Program-made: the position numbers and the translations under genes
In this document: one piece after another, positions 19,271 to 28,992 of the stretch
Layout of the letters: the number at the start of each line of letters is the position of its first letter
Position numbering within the stretch: the stretch's first letter is position 1
Notes under the pieces: generated by a model
The model's database searches: none
Told to the model about the DNA's origin: nothing
Seen by the model: the letters and a program-made list of their open reading frames with translations, nothing else
DNA from: Tetragenococcus halophilus subsp. halophilus DSM 20339
GTDB lineage: Bacteria > Bacillota > Bacilli > Lactobacillales > Enterococcaceae
Direction of reading: 5' to 3'
Length of the DNA: 64,000 nucleotides
Assembly: GCF_003841405.1 (NCBI RefSeq)
Contig: NZ_PXYA01000001.1
Location: 1,103,868 to 1,167,867, forward strand

Positions 19271-19830
19271 TTATCCATTCACCGGTTTATCTTTAGCCAT
19301 AAATGAAAAGACAACTAAACCAGCAATTAACAACACACTAGCTAAATAAAAACCAATTTGCATAGAACCTAGGCTATCTGATAAAGCACCAGTAATATAT
19401 GGCGCTAAAATTGAACCAGACATTCCGATAAAGTTATAAGCACTCAAAGATGTACCCAAAGCTCCTCTTGGCGCATTTTTCGTTACAAAAGTAATCAAAA
19501 TTGGGTCTAAAGCTAATTTTCCTGTCAAACCATAAATAACTAATACAGTAAGTAAAAGCGGACGATTTGTTACAAAAGCAATCGCAAAGACAGATAACAG
19601 CGCAATAGGTACCAATGTATAAACTAAAGGTTTTGCTTTTCCAATTTTGTCATTTACACGAGCAAAAATTAACGCACCTGGGATAGAAGCCCATGGTACA
19701 AGTGAAGAAATAAAACCAACGCTTGAACCGGCAAATCCACGTTCTGAAATTAAAAATTCAGGCAACCAAGTAATAATAACAAAGTTAGCATAGATACTAA
19801 CAAAACATAAAATAAAGGCTGCTAATATAA
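19271..19830 (-). pseudogene. MFS transporter, C-terminal half cut by IS1380 element
   Basis: About 185 codons encoding some six membrane helices, from VILAAFILCFVSIYANFVII to the end at 19271; the loop ARVNDKIGKAKPLVYTL is the MFS inter-domain repeat of the helix 2-3 motif. The first half is gone: at 19831 the frame enters the end of an IS1380-family element. It ends 18 bp before arcC and probably carried that operon's substrate. No promoter of its own. Confidence 0.8.
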
Positions 19831-20032
19831 CCTGGATGATTTCTAAAAAGCTTGTGGATAACTTTCGTGCCGAATGAAAGCGTCTTTTTGATGTTATTGA
19901 ATCATTTCTTTGCCTTTTTTGGCAAATGACGGTGCTGGACAACTTTCTATATCTAAAAGTGAACATACTTCTTCCTAGAATGTCTTTAAGGCGAAAATCA
20001 AGACGCTATTTTTTCTTCTTTTTTTCTCATTT

Positions 20033-21355
20033 TTATAGATTCAGTCGCTGGATTCTGGCAAGAACGTCCCAGAATAAAGTGTCATAAACATTCGTATTCG
20101 AAAGATGGATTTGAATTTGTCGTGCATGCGCCGTCATTCTGCCTGCTATATGAAACAGTTTAAAACGGATGGTATCGATCACTGTCGCTTTTTCTGTCGA
20201 AGGAAAGGTTAGATGCTTCATCAAGTGAATAATGTTGTAAGCCATAAAACTTAAGGCTAAACGCGCTTGATTGGCGGTAAACGAAGCGCTATCTGTTTTT
20301 TCGGCAAAGAAGCCGCCTTTCATTTCTTTAATGAAGTTTTCCATGTTCCCTCGTTTTTGATAGAGTTGAAAAATCGTCTTGGGATCGAGATTCTCAAAGT
20401 TTGTAACGATAAACTGAAAATCGCTAAAAAGTAAGGACCCGGCAAGACGAGTGGCTTTCATGGCGACTCGACGTGATTGTCGCCATTTGTTAGCCCGATA
20501 GTCCATTAGAAAATATTGCTGTTCGGTTTTCGTATAATCGGTGTCATCTTGATAAAGGACTTGATGTTGAATGTGGTCGAGCAAACGGGCGTTGCTTTTG
20601 AGTTTGATCACATAACGGACTTGACGGTCTTCGCAATGGGAAAAAATTTCGGGCTTGGCAAATCCGCTATCTCCACGAACCATGATCAGAGGATCACTGG
20701 ATCGCTGCTGATATCGATCTAACATCTCCTCGAGATAATCTTCGGCATGGGTAGACGTATAGGATTTTCCGTGACGATGGCGAACATCTAAAGCAAGCCC
20801 GGTCAATCCTTCAAAAGTGACAAACGGATGATAGCCATTGATGCCATAGTGATAGATAAACTCGGCTTCTTCTTGTTCCTCGTAGGTGGGACAAGCCGTC
20901 GAATCAAAATCGAGCACTAAGTGTTGTGTATTGTCATGGTCTAACCATAGATCCGCTAAGTCTTTGGCTACTTGTGAAAGTTGCGACACATTTTCTGTCG
21001 TTAATGTATGCAGAAAGGTCGAAAGCATGGACTGCGAACTAAGGTTTTCTTGTTGAAGCGCTTCTTGAAAGAGGCGATCGTATTGCACTTTATTGGCGTC
21101 TCGATCGCGTGAATATCCCGCAATCAATTGATAAAGCCATTGTTTCAAGATTTCTAGCCAGGAATGATGTGAAAATTTGCGGCCATCGTTGATATAAATC
21201 CGTTCATTTAATAACTGATCAAAATGAATCTTCTTTAAAAATTCGGCAACCAATACCATTCCGGCATCATTGGTTAAGGCGCCCCCATCATTGGCGATAG
21301 AAATTTTCTTTTGAGAATTGAACATTAATGGTTTTTGTTGTAAAGTGAAAGACAT
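20033..21355 (-). CDS. IS1380-family transposase
   Basis: 440 aa from the ATG at 21355, chosen because AAGGAG lies 9-14 nt before it. Catalytic DDE blocks: VLDFDSTACPTYEEQ, VRGDSGFAKPEI, and YQKRGNMENFIKEMKGGF. Diverged from the copies at 40.9 and 53 kb, so two sub-types coexist. The start is masked by a hairpin in longer transcripts (see 21355-21420). Frame intact, probably active. Confidence 0.93.
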   Translation of the reverse strand: MSFTLQQKPLMFNSQKKISIANDGGALTNDAGMVLVAEFLKKIHFDQLLNERIYINDGRKFSHHSWLEILKQWLYQLIAGYSRDRDANKVQYDRLFQEALQQENLSSQSMLSTFLHTLTTENVSQLSQVAKDLADLWLDHDNTQHLVLDFDSTACPTYEEQEEAEFIYHYGINGYHPFVTFEGLTGLALDVRHRHGKSYTSTHAEDYLEEMLDRYQQRSSDPLIMVRGDSGFAKPEIFSHCEDRQVRYVIKLKSNARLLDHIQHQVLYQDDTDYTKTEQQYFLMDYRANKWRQSRRVAMKATRLAGSLLFSDFQFIVTNFENLDPKTIFQLYQKRGNMENFIKEMKGGFFAEKTDSASFTANQARLALSFMAYNIIHLMKHLTFPSTEKATVIDTIRFKLFHIAGRMTAHARQIQIHLSNTNVYDTLFWDVLARIQRLNL

Positions 21356-21420
21356 AAGAACGCACTCCTTATTGTTATGTTTTGTCGACTTTACAATAAC
21401 ACGAAGTGCGTTCTTTTTGT
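21355..21420 (-). promoter_or_regulatory. Shine-Dalgarno-masking hairpin of IS1380 transposase
   Basis: AAGAACGCACT upstream pairs with AGTGCGTTCTT, which lies between AAGGAG and the ATG. A second stem TTATTGT/ACAATAA stacks inside. Readthrough RNA would hide the start. Confidence 0.6.
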
Positions 21421-21509
21421 ACACCCAAAAGGTGAAGCAACTAAACTTTTAGAAAAATGAGCATACCAAGGATTGAATCATTCTTGGAAAAATTTATAAA
21501 TCATTCAGG

Positions 21510-22404
21510 AATAAAATGTTGTATAAATATTTTCAAACATTTGCTCAACTGCTTTTTTTAAATACTCATTACTTAAATTTTCATTAGCAAGAACCGATCC
21601 GGCATACATGCGGTAAATATAGGCAAACTCCTCCTTTGGAAGCTCAATAGAAAATGTTTTCTCTAAAATTTCAACTAATTTCGTCGTCAAATAACTACTT
21701 TTCTTATCAATCATAGTAGATAGCTGGATATTTAAATAACTCCCTTTTCTAACGCGCTCAATTAAAACTGCTATATGTAGAATAAATGTAATCGTAGAAA
21801 AATCATTCATTTCAATCTCTTCTTTTCGATGAAAAGACACAATTAATTTTGAGAGCTGTTTTAAATTACTTTTTTCAAAATAATCTGAGTATGCCTCTAA
21901 GTCTAATTTATTTTCTTCAACTTCTTGATTTAAAAAGCGATTAAAAATTTTTCGTTTATCTTCTTCTTTGCCTTGAATAAATATTTGGTTGTTTTTCCGC
22001 TGTATTGGTAAAGAAGAACTATTGTCTTTTAACAACATATAGTTAAGGTCTTTTATATATCGATTTAAGGTAGATTCGCTAATAAAAAATAAATCCGCTA
22101 AATCATAAAAATTACAACTTTTATGATCTAATAGTTGTAAAAGCAAGTCATATAAAGCATTAGGACTATCATTTTCCATTTGTAACTGTGTATCATTATC
22201 CAATTGCTTCTTAAAGTAAAAGCCTATCCCATTTTTTGAAACAATTTTATTACTATCTAATGATAAATTAATTTGTTGTATATCATTACGAACTGTTTTA
22301 ATAGATACTTCTAGGGTTCCTGCCAATTCCTTAGCCGTTAGTGGTTGTTTTGCAACTGCTAGGTATTTTACTAGTCTTTTTTGCCTGGACAAGATATTAG
22401 CCAT
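21510..22404 (-). pseudogene. BglG/LicR-type PTS operon regulator, C-terminus removed by IS
   Basis: About 298 codons of a protein normally 600 residues or more. Two HTH modules are visible: LVKYLAVAKQPLTAKELAGTLEVSIKTVRNDI (residues about 12-43) and an Mga-like FYDLADLFFISESTLNRYIKDL (about 98-119), then the start of a PRD-like helical region. The C-terminal PRD, EIIB and EIIA-like domains are lost where IS1380 begins at 21509. It lies downstream of the beta-glucoside PTS genes, so it was likely their activator. Confidence 0.75.
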
Positions 22405-22574
22405 CGTCTTTCCCCCTCAAAAGCAATTAATTTATTAATTATAACAACTTTTTATCTAGTAGTTATCTATAACTAACAAACAGAACTGCCTTAAACACAG
22501 TCCTGTTTGTTTTTTCCTATCAATATAAATCTAATTACCCATAACAATCAGCTTATAACCTTCATCATTAAAAT

Positions 22575-23824
22575 TCATTCTTCTGAAACTGTTTCACTTT
22601 CTAGTTTAATTAAATTTTTTTCGTATACTTTTAAAAATGGGTAGTAGATTAAGCCATCAATAACAATCAACAAAATAACAAGGACTACTGCTCGCCAATC
22701 CATTGTCGATAAAAATGCCCCAATAGGCGCAGGCATTTGCCAAGAAAAAACTGCAAAAGTTTTGCCGACTATTCCTCCTGCCATACACAAGTAAGTAACA
22801 ATTCCATTAAATACAGAAGTAAAAATAAATGGGAAGAAGAAAATTGGGTTTAACATTAAAGGTGTTCCAAAAATCATTGGCTCAGAAAGCCCGAATATTG
22901 AAGGAATAAAACCAACCTTTCCCACTGTGCTTAGTTGTTTTGATCTTGAAAAGATCATTAGTAATGACAAAGCTAAAACCGATCCTGATCCACCAATAAT
23001 CACAAAATAAGTCCAAAATGGTGTTGTGAAAATCCTTGATAGATCACTCCCTGCCACTTTTTCCGCTGCGTTAATCGACAAATTCCCATCACGAATAGGA
23101 CCTAATATTCCAGCTAAAGCAGCATCATGAATACCAAAAAACCAGAATAAATGAATCAAGAAAATACTTAAAATTGTAAATGGCAGACTATCTGCTGCTT
23201 GCAAACTAGGGGACATCGCTTCATATATAAATTGGACAGCAGTTGTATTAAAATTATGGAAAATAACGAATAAAATCGCAAAAAAGGTCATTAATATTAC
23301 ACCTGGAACTAATGCTGCAAACGTTTCTGATAACGAGGCAGGAACACTATCTGGCATAGTGATACGACCTATATTTTTTTTACGCATCCAATGATAGCCT
23401 TCCACAGTAACAATAGCTACAAAAAGGGCCATTAGTATTCCTCGTCCGTCTAAAAAGCTAATTTCTACTTCGTTTCCTTCCCACCCCATCTTCATGGGTG
23501 TTAATACTAGCATTAAAAAACCCGCAATGGCAAACATCATCGGTCTTAAAACATCTTCTTTGTAATGACGACACAAAAAGTAGACAACACCCATACATAT
23601 AAACAATGACATTGCGTTAAGAGTTAGTCCGCTAATCCAGTTTAAAGCTAAACTGTTTTTTTCTGCAAAATCTGCCCAAGCAAGTAAAAAAATATTGGTT
23701 GTATCCTCTGTTACAGGAGCTGCATTTAAAATAATGGGAATTGAACCAAATAGAGTAATAGGTAACATTGACATAAAAGCATCCCTTATGGCTTTTAAAT
23801 GTCTTTGTTGACTTAGCTTATTAG
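22575..23824 (-). pseudogene. celB: PTS lactose/cellobiose IIC (celB), 3' part
   Basis: Carries all but the first 20 codons: LANKLSQQRHLKAIRDAFM runs straight from the IS4 border into MLPITLFGSIPIILNA and the helices of a cellobiose-type IIC, including HLFWFFGIHDAALAGILGPI and GLSEPMIFGTPLMLNPIFF. Removing the IS and one copy of the 7-bp duplication (TTATTAG, 23818-23824) joins it in frame with 25392-25450 to give 433 aa. An internal ATG at 23774 could only give a product lacking the first helix. Confidence 0.9.
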
Positions 23825-25391
23825 CTAAAACTTGAAACCTACTTTTCGATACGTATCCCTTGGTATACCAAGGATCTCATGCACAAAATTAACTTCAACC
23901 TGCTTGCTTGAGCTGTTTTTGTATAGAGGAAGGTAGTTTTTCAAGGAACTGTTCGATAATGTTATTTAATACGGCTTCATCCAAAACATATTCATCCGCA
24001 AAAGCTTCTTGGAATAAAACGAGTAATTGCAGAATGGCTTCCGATACAGAAAGCTCAGAAAGCTCATCAATGAGAAGATAAAATAACTCGCCAAGCGTTC
24101 GGTCGTCTTTACTTTCACGTTCTTGCACCGCTAGGATCATATAACCGATAGCTACCAGTGTCGTATGCGCAAAGATCCCGTCATAAGAAATCCCTTGGTA
24201 CTTGGCTAATTTTAAGTATTGTTTGCACATCTTGAAGTAGACTTCCACCGACCAGCGTCTAGCATAGAGCTGAATGATCTCGTCTTCGGTCAGATCGATA
24301 TCGGTCGAAGCTAAGACCAAATAGTCGTTTCGTTTATTGCGATTGCGAATATATACCAACTTAATGGGAAGGATTTTCCCTTCTACGACAGCTTCTACTT
24401 GGACACTCAAAAGATAGCGAGAACGACCGCGGCGCTTTTTATTTCGTTTGAAGATTTCTTTGACATCCATCTTTTGGCCTTGATAACGGTAGTAGATCTT
24501 TTGACTACGTTTGACCATCGCTACGCAGTGGCATTTCAGGTCACGGATCTGTTGGAACATTTTGGGACTGGAAAACCAAGTATCGAATAAGACATAATCC
24601 GCATGGATCCCTTGGTTCAAAGCCGATCGAAGCAGTTCCAGTGTCACTTCTGTGCCTTTACGAAGCGCTTGAGCTTTACGTTTCCCCCTATTCGTGCGTT
24701 GGTCCCCGATATCAAGATCAGATTGGAGCTTTCTTTTCCCGGAGAGCAAGGAAAAAGCGACGGGGACAAAGCTGTTGCCATCACTCCAGCCTAATTGTAA
24801 ATAACGAAATCCTTTGAAATATTTTTTCTTGGCATGGTCGTATTGTAAAGCGGCACATTCCACTTTTTTCGCATTCGAGCGGGTATACATGGAGTCATCC
24901 ACGATAAATGTGGTTTTTCGGGCATCATCCGTCAATGGACGTAGGAAAGTAATGACGGATTTAGCCACTAAGATCAGTGATTTTTGCCAATGAATGTGCG
25001 GATCATTCAAAACGTTGCGAAATGTTTTATCTGAAAATGATAGCTGTTCCTTTTGCTTTTGGTAAAACCGATAGGTAGAACCGTTGGTAAAGATCGAGGC
25101 CAATAAAAAAGAAAAAATAACAGGAACCGAAAAACCCCTTTTATGGACTGCGTTTGATTTTTTCAACGCAGAAGCTACATGGAACCGATGAAAAAAATCA
25201 GACACAGAGGTAGAAATTTTTTCTGAATTTGACGTTTTTTGTGTTATAATTGACATGGCATGAACACTCCTTGGTTATTGGTTTTTTGGTAATTCTATTA
25301 TACCAAGTTTTGAGTCGTTCATGCTATTTTTGTATCAAAAAACGTTTATTTATCAAGGGATGAACTGTATTTTTGAACTTTCAAGTTTTAG
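23825..25391 (-). mobile_element. IS4-family insertion sequence, copy 1 (in celB)
   Basis: 1,567 bp with inverted ends CTAAAACTTGAAA; flanked by TTATTAG at 23818-23824 and 25392-25398. Clean insertion. Confidence 0.92.
23895..25256 (-). CDS. IS4-family transposase
   Basis: 453 aa. Catalytic blocks: FIVDDSMYTRSNAKKVE, YVLFDTWFSSPKMF, and YARRWSVEVYFKMCKQYLKL, which is the exact Y-2-R-3-E-6-K signature of the IS4 group. Differs from copy 2 at a few residues only. Intact. Promoter TATAAT (25302-25297, preceded by TGG) lies between the arms of a hairpin GCATGAAC.ACTC/GAGTGTTCATGC that can mask AAGGAG in readthrough RNA. Confidence 0.95.
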   Translation of the reverse strand: MSIITQKTSNSEKISTSVSDFFHRFHVASALKKSNAVHKRGFSVPVIFSFLLASIFTNGSTYRFYQKQKEQLSFSDKTFRNVLNDPHIHWQKSLILVAKSVITFLRPLTDDARKTTFIVDDSMYTRSNAKKVECAALQYDHAKKKYFKGFRYLQLGWSDGNSFVPVAFSLLSGKRKLQSDLDIGDQRTNRGKRKAQALRKGTEVTLELLRSALNQGIHADYVLFDTWFSSPKMFQQIRDLKCHCVAMVKRSQKIYYRYQGQKMDVKEIFKRNKKRRGRSRYLLSVQVEAVVEGKILPIKLVYIRNRNKRNDYLVLASTDIDLTEDEIIQLYARRWSVEVYFKMCKQYLKLAKYQGISYDGIFAHTTLVAIGYMILAVQERESKDDRTLGELFYLLIDELSELSVSEAILQLLVLFQEAFADEYVLDEAVLNNIIEQFLEKLPSSIQKQLKQAG

Positions 25392-25450
25392 TTATTAGCT
25401 ATTGGAGATATATATTGATCCATTTTTGCACTAATACTATCAAAATTCAT
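25392..25450 (-). pseudogene. celB: PTS IIC (celB), 5' part
   Basis: ATG at 25450, 6 bp after the IIB stop, encodes MNFDSISAKMDQYISPIAN before the IS4 end. With 22575-23817 it restores one 1,302-bp frame. Confidence 0.88.
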
Positions 25451-25456
25451 CTTTAT

Positions 25457-25750
25457 TTACTCTCCAATCAATTTTTTTATATCTTCGTACACACCTTTTC
25501 CATCCATAATGCCGTATTTCATAGGGGAAATCGCCTCAACGGGTACGTCTACTGCATCTTGAATTTGAGGCTTTAAAAAACGTATTTGCGGGCCAATCAA
25601 TACTAAAGAAACGTCCTTTAAGTAATCCTTATATTCTGCTTCACTATACGCTTTTACTTCTAAAGTATGATCTGAAGCTGCTTCAATTTTCTTAGCTAAC
25701 ATCCCAGTAGACATTCCTGCATTACAAACTAATATAATTTTTTTCATCAC
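25457..25750 (-). CDS. celA: PTS lactose/cellobiose IIB component
   Basis: 97 aa, usual for a free-standing IIB of the Lac family. The phosphorylated Cys is in ILVCNAGMSTGMLAKKIE near the N-terminus. It passes phosphate from IIA (27149-27484) to the sugar entering through IIC. It lies between the 6-phospho-beta-glucosidase gene (11 bp upstream) and celB. Intact, but its IIC partner is interrupted. Confidence 0.92.
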   Translation of the reverse strand: MMKKIILVCNAGMSTGMLAKKIEAASDHTLEVKAYSEAEYKDYLKDVSLVLIGPQIRFLKPQIQDAVDVPVEAISPMKYGIMDGKGVYEDIKKLIGE

Positions 25751-25761
25751 CTTTTACTCCC

Positions 25762-27156
25762 TTAGTTAATTTTTTTACGTTTAATCTTTTTTCCATTACT
25801 TTCTATAATTTCTTTAAACCAATAAAATGAAGCCTTAGGTTTTCTTACTTGTTCTTTTTGGAAATCAATTGCTACAAGACCATAACGTTTTTCCACACCA
25901 TTTTTCCACGAATATAAATCAAAAGAAGCCCAGGCAAAATAGCCACGTATCTCCACTCCATAATCTATGGCATTCATCATTGCGTTAATGTGATCGTTCA
26001 TAAATGAAATACGGTAGTCATCATTTACTTGTTCTACCTCAATATTTTCACGAACTCCTACCCCGTTTTCTGTTACGTAAATTGGCAAATGATATCTCTC
26101 CCAGGCTTCTATCAGTCCATCTTGTAAACCTTTAGGATAAATTTCAGTGTCCCAAGCGGTAAACTCACTATTAGGATCTCTTACTTGTTCAAACCACCCT
26201 TTAATAACAACTTTACTTTCTCCAGGTTTTCCAGAATGATTAAAAACTAGTTGCGTTTCTCCAGAAGTATAAGGTTTAACTAAAGCACGAGCGTAGTAAT
26301 TTAACCCAATAAAATCAACCGTATTTTCTTTAATAACTTTTAAATGCTCTTGCTTCATGAAACTAATATCATAGTTTTCGGATAATTTCGCTATTAAATC
26401 AATTGGAAACTCCCCTAAAACTGCAGTGTCTAGAACCCAGTTATTACTATAGTTATCCGCATAGCGCATTGCAACGAGTGTTTCAATTGAATTATCTACA
26501 CCATTTACCGGCGTATAACTGTGCACAATACCTATTTCGCCGTCGTATTTTCCCTGACGGAAAGAACGAACACCTAATGCACTAGCAAACATAACATTAT
26601 AAGCAGCAATCATTGTTTTCTGTACATCTTGCAAACCTGGTGGATAATTTCCTATAAAATAACCATTAACAACAAACCATTTGGGTTCATTAAAAGTTGA
26701 CCAATAACGTACTTTTTTACCAAAATTTTCAAAACAAACTTTAGCATAATGTTCAAAAGTGTAAGCTACTTCTAAGTTTAACCAACCCCCTTCATCTTCC
26801 CAATATTGAGGTAAATCCCAATGGTATAACGTGACAAAGGGTTCGATATCATTTTTGTGACAAGCGTCTAATACACGTTGATAAAATTCAATCCCTCGTT
26901 GATTTACCTCACCTTCTTTATTTTTTATAATTCTTGGCCACGATAACGAAAAACGGTAAGCATTTTGTCCTCCTTTTTTCATCATACGAATATCTTCTTC
27001 AAAATGATGATAATGGTCACTAGCGATATCTCCATTTTCCAAGTTATTCTCATGCAAATAGCGGTCCCACATAGATTCTACTTTCCCATCTAAATTCCAA
27101 GCACCTTCACATTGATAAGAAGCTGTTGCGCTCCCCCATAAAAAATTATTATTCAT
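25762..27156 (-). CDS. 6-phospho-beta-glucosidase (GH1)
   Basis: 464 aa glycoside hydrolase family 1. Acid/base Glu in STFNEPKW (near 165), nucleophile Glu in IYVTENGVG (near 365), and the N-terminal WGSATASYQCEGAW block. Hydrolyses phosphorylated cellobiose or aryl-beta-glucosides brought in by the adjacent Lac-family PTS; the position between IIA and IIB supports this. Overlaps IIA by 8 bases. Intact; with celB broken it may rely on another permease. Confidence 0.93.
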   Translation of the reverse strand: MNNNFLWGSATASYQCEGAWNLDGKVESMWDRYLHENNLENGDIASDHYHHFEEDIRMMKKGGQNAYRFSLSWPRIIKNKEGEVNQRGIEFYQRVLDACHKNDIEPFVTLYHWDLPQYWEDEGGWLNLEVAYTFEHYAKVCFENFGKKVRYWSTFNEPKWFVVNGYFIGNYPPGLQDVQKTMIAAYNVMFASALGVRSFRQGKYDGEIGIVHSYTPVNGVDNSIETLVAMRYADNYSNNWVLDTAVLGEFPIDLIAKLSENYDISFMKQEHLKVIKENTVDFIGLNYYARALVKPYTSGETQLVFNHSGKPGESKVVIKGWFEQVRDPNSEFTAWDTEIYPKGLQDGLIEAWERYHLPIYVTENGVGVRENIEVEQVNDDYRISFMNDHINAMMNAIDYGVEIRGYFAWASFDLYSWKNGVEKRYGLVAIDFQKEQVRKPKASFYWFKEIIESNGKKIKRKKIN

Positions 27157-27484
27157 TAATAGTCTCCTTCCATTTATATAGTTCAGCTAATTCACCAATC
27201 ATATCTATTGCAATATCTGTCGATGATAAATGACCTTCAGCGTGGATCATTAGTAAATCAACATCTTTCATACGTTCTTCTGATGAAAGCTTGCGTAACA
27301 TTTCAGCGTGTGCACGATGCCCAATACGAAGCTCATTTTTTGCCAATTTATATTTTTGATCAAATGTTTCTATATCCCCTTCTTTTACTGCTTTAAGTGC
27401 TTCATAAGCTTCACTTTTAGCATTACCAATATGTAAGATGATTGTCATAGAATCTAATTCATTACTTTCGTTTTTTTCACTCAT
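27149..27484 (-). CDS. celC: PTS lactose/cellobiose IIA component
   Basis: 111 aa, three-helix IIA of the Lac family. The phospho-accepting His is in LLMIHAEGHLSSTDIAID. First gene of the operon IIA-GH1-IIB-IIC. AAAGGAAATG start. Preceded by a palindrome and a weak cre-like site. Confidence 0.9.
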   Translation of the reverse strand: MSEKNESNELDSMTIILHIGNAKSEAYEALKAVKEGDIETFDQKYKLAKNELRIGHRAHAEMLRKLSSEERMKDVDLLMIHAEGHLSSTDIAIDMIGELAELYKWKETINE

Positions 27485-28201
27485 TTCCTTTCCCCCTTCC
27501 TTCTATTACAAATATAAACCGTTTCCAAAAAGAGTTAAATTTTTTATTTTCCACTTTGAAAGTGGAAAATATAGAAGTAGTAAGTTATTCGAGATGTAAA
27601 CTAAACAAAATAACAACTTCCTGAAAAAATTTTATGAGAAGCTGCTATCTTTTTATTTTATTAATTTTTTCGTCTTTTACCGGTTTATAATTACGAAATC
27701 ATATGCTAATTAAAAAAAATATGCCCAATTGGCTTCATTACTATAGGTATTAACAGTTAAGCACCCTAGTATTGTAATAATTAAAGAAAAGGATTTATCA
27801 AAAACACCATAATTTTATTCTTATTTATTTTCCTTATCAATTCTCAGATTGTTATTTTTATTATAAAATCACTAAGATTTTTCAATTTAAACCTCTCTAT
27901 TTAATAGGATAAAAAGGCTTAATTTTATTTTGTTAACAATTTTTCTTGGCGGCTACTTAAGTGATTTTACAAAAAACCTCTTCACATCATTTATTTCTTA
28001 TTGTACAATTTCTAGTGGCATAAAATACTATATATTGTGCTTAAATATATAATCAAACACTTTATTTAGTGTTTTTTTACTTGATTTATATTGAAAAAGT
28101 ATTGAATTCATAATAATAACTGGAGGAATGTTTACATAGAAAAGAATATTAAAACAATAAAAATAAGTTAGATTAGTAAATTAGATAAGGTGGACAGGAA
28201 T
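27485..28201. other. AT-rich intergenic region with a palindrome
   Basis: No gene seen. Holds a perfect 12-bp-arm palindrome ATTTTCCACTTT-g-AAAGTGGAAAAT at 27546-27570, about 60 bp upstream of the PTS IIA start, and a weak cre-like ATAAACCGTTTCCA at 27513. A small hairpin AAACACT/AGTGTTT plus T-run (28055-28077) lies upstream of pnuC. Confidence 0.5.
27546..27570. promoter_or_regulatory. candidate operator upstream of beta-glucoside PTS operon
   Basis: 25-bp palindrome, arms 27546-27557 and 27559-27570, one-base centre. Position fits an operator for the PTS operon; the cognate regulator is not evident here. Confidence 0.4.
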
Positions 28202-28906
28202 ATGGAACATAGAAGATTAAACGCGTTATATTTAGCAGAAAATAAATTGCATCAAGTAAGTGATGATTCTAAAGGATTAAAACTTTTTAATTATTTTGTG
28301 ACTTTTGCGATGGTTATCGTTACAGTATGGGGAAGTTTTAATAATGGTTGGCTGAACCTAGCAAATTTAATGTCATGGTTAGGTCTTATTGGAGTTATCG
28401 GGATTGCCTACAGATGGAAAGGGAATTTCTTATTTAATATGAGCCAAAATGTTGTTGGATTCATTGTAAATACCCGAGCAAAGCTATTCGGAGATGCTGC
28501 GATGTCTTTATTTTTCTTCGGATCTCAAGTTTGGGGGATTAAAGATTGGTTTGGGCATCAAGATAATGAAGGTAAAGTAACTACCCATTCGAAAACAAAC
28601 TGGAAACAAGTAAGTATTATGATTTTATTTCTTTCTGTTGGTATTGCTATTGTTTCCTACTTTTTAGGCGGAAATTATATTATATTAGACGCTGTAACGA
28701 ATGCTACAGCTATTATTGCACAAACGATGCACATGAATAGAAACAAAAACGGTTGGATCATTTGGACATTAACAAATGTTATTTCTATTTATATGTTTAC
28801 TTCTCTGGGCGTAACACAAGTAGCCGTTATGTACACGGTATTTTGTTTTAATAATGTTAGAGGTTGGATTAATTGGACCGTAGCTGGGGAACAAGAAGAA
28901 GTATAA
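28202..28906 (+). CDS. pnuC: PnuC-family nicotinamide riboside/mononucleotide transporter
   Basis: About 234 aa from the ATG at 28202, preceded by AAGGTGG at 8 bp; the GTG at 28190 overlaps that site and is less likely. Seven hydrophobic segments, with the PnuC substrate motif NKNGWIIWTLTN near 180 and WGIKDWFGHQ near 117. Facilitates uptake of a vitamin B3 riboside (B2 or B1 relatives exist, so substrate is tentative). Monocistronic and followed by a strong terminator. Confidence 0.85.
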   Translation: MEHRRLNALYLAENKLHQVSDDSKGLKLFNYFVTFAMVIVTVWGSFNNGWLNLANLMSWLGLIGVIGIAYRWKGNFLFNMSQNVVGFIVNTRAKLFGDAAMSLFFFGSQVWGIKDWFGHQDNEGKVTTHSKTNWKQVSIMILFLSVGIAIVSYFLGGNYIILDAVTNATAIIAQTMHMNRNKNGWIIWTLTNVISIYMFTSLGVTQVAVMYTVFCFNNVRGWINWTVAGEQEEV

Positions 28907-28919
28907 AAAATATATTTTA

Positions 28920-28968
28920 AGAAAAGAGGACGAACTGTTATGCAACTATAACAATTCGTCCTCTTTTA
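28920..28968. terminator. terminator between pnuC and glycerate kinase gene
   Basis: AAAAGAGGACGAACTGTTAT pairs with ATAACAATTCGTCCTCTTTT; serves pnuC and possibly the convergent gar operon. Confidence 0.85.
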
Positions 28969-28992
28969 AATTATTACTTCCAAGTTTGCACA

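Larger units (their letters stand above)
19831..21509 (-). mobile_element. IS1380-family insertion sequence, type A
   Basis: Inverted ends CCTGGATGATTTCTAAAAAG and (complement) CCTGAATGATTTATAAATTT. 1,679 bp. Flanks are TATAA and AATAA, not a clean duplication, and the genes on each side are unrelated broken halves, so the element marks a deletion endpoint. Confidence 0.85.

Noticed and set aside
27513..27526. cre (CcpA) site ATAAACCGTTTCCA before the PTS operon
   Set aside because: Four mismatches to the consensus, including the leading TG; kept only as a weak remark.
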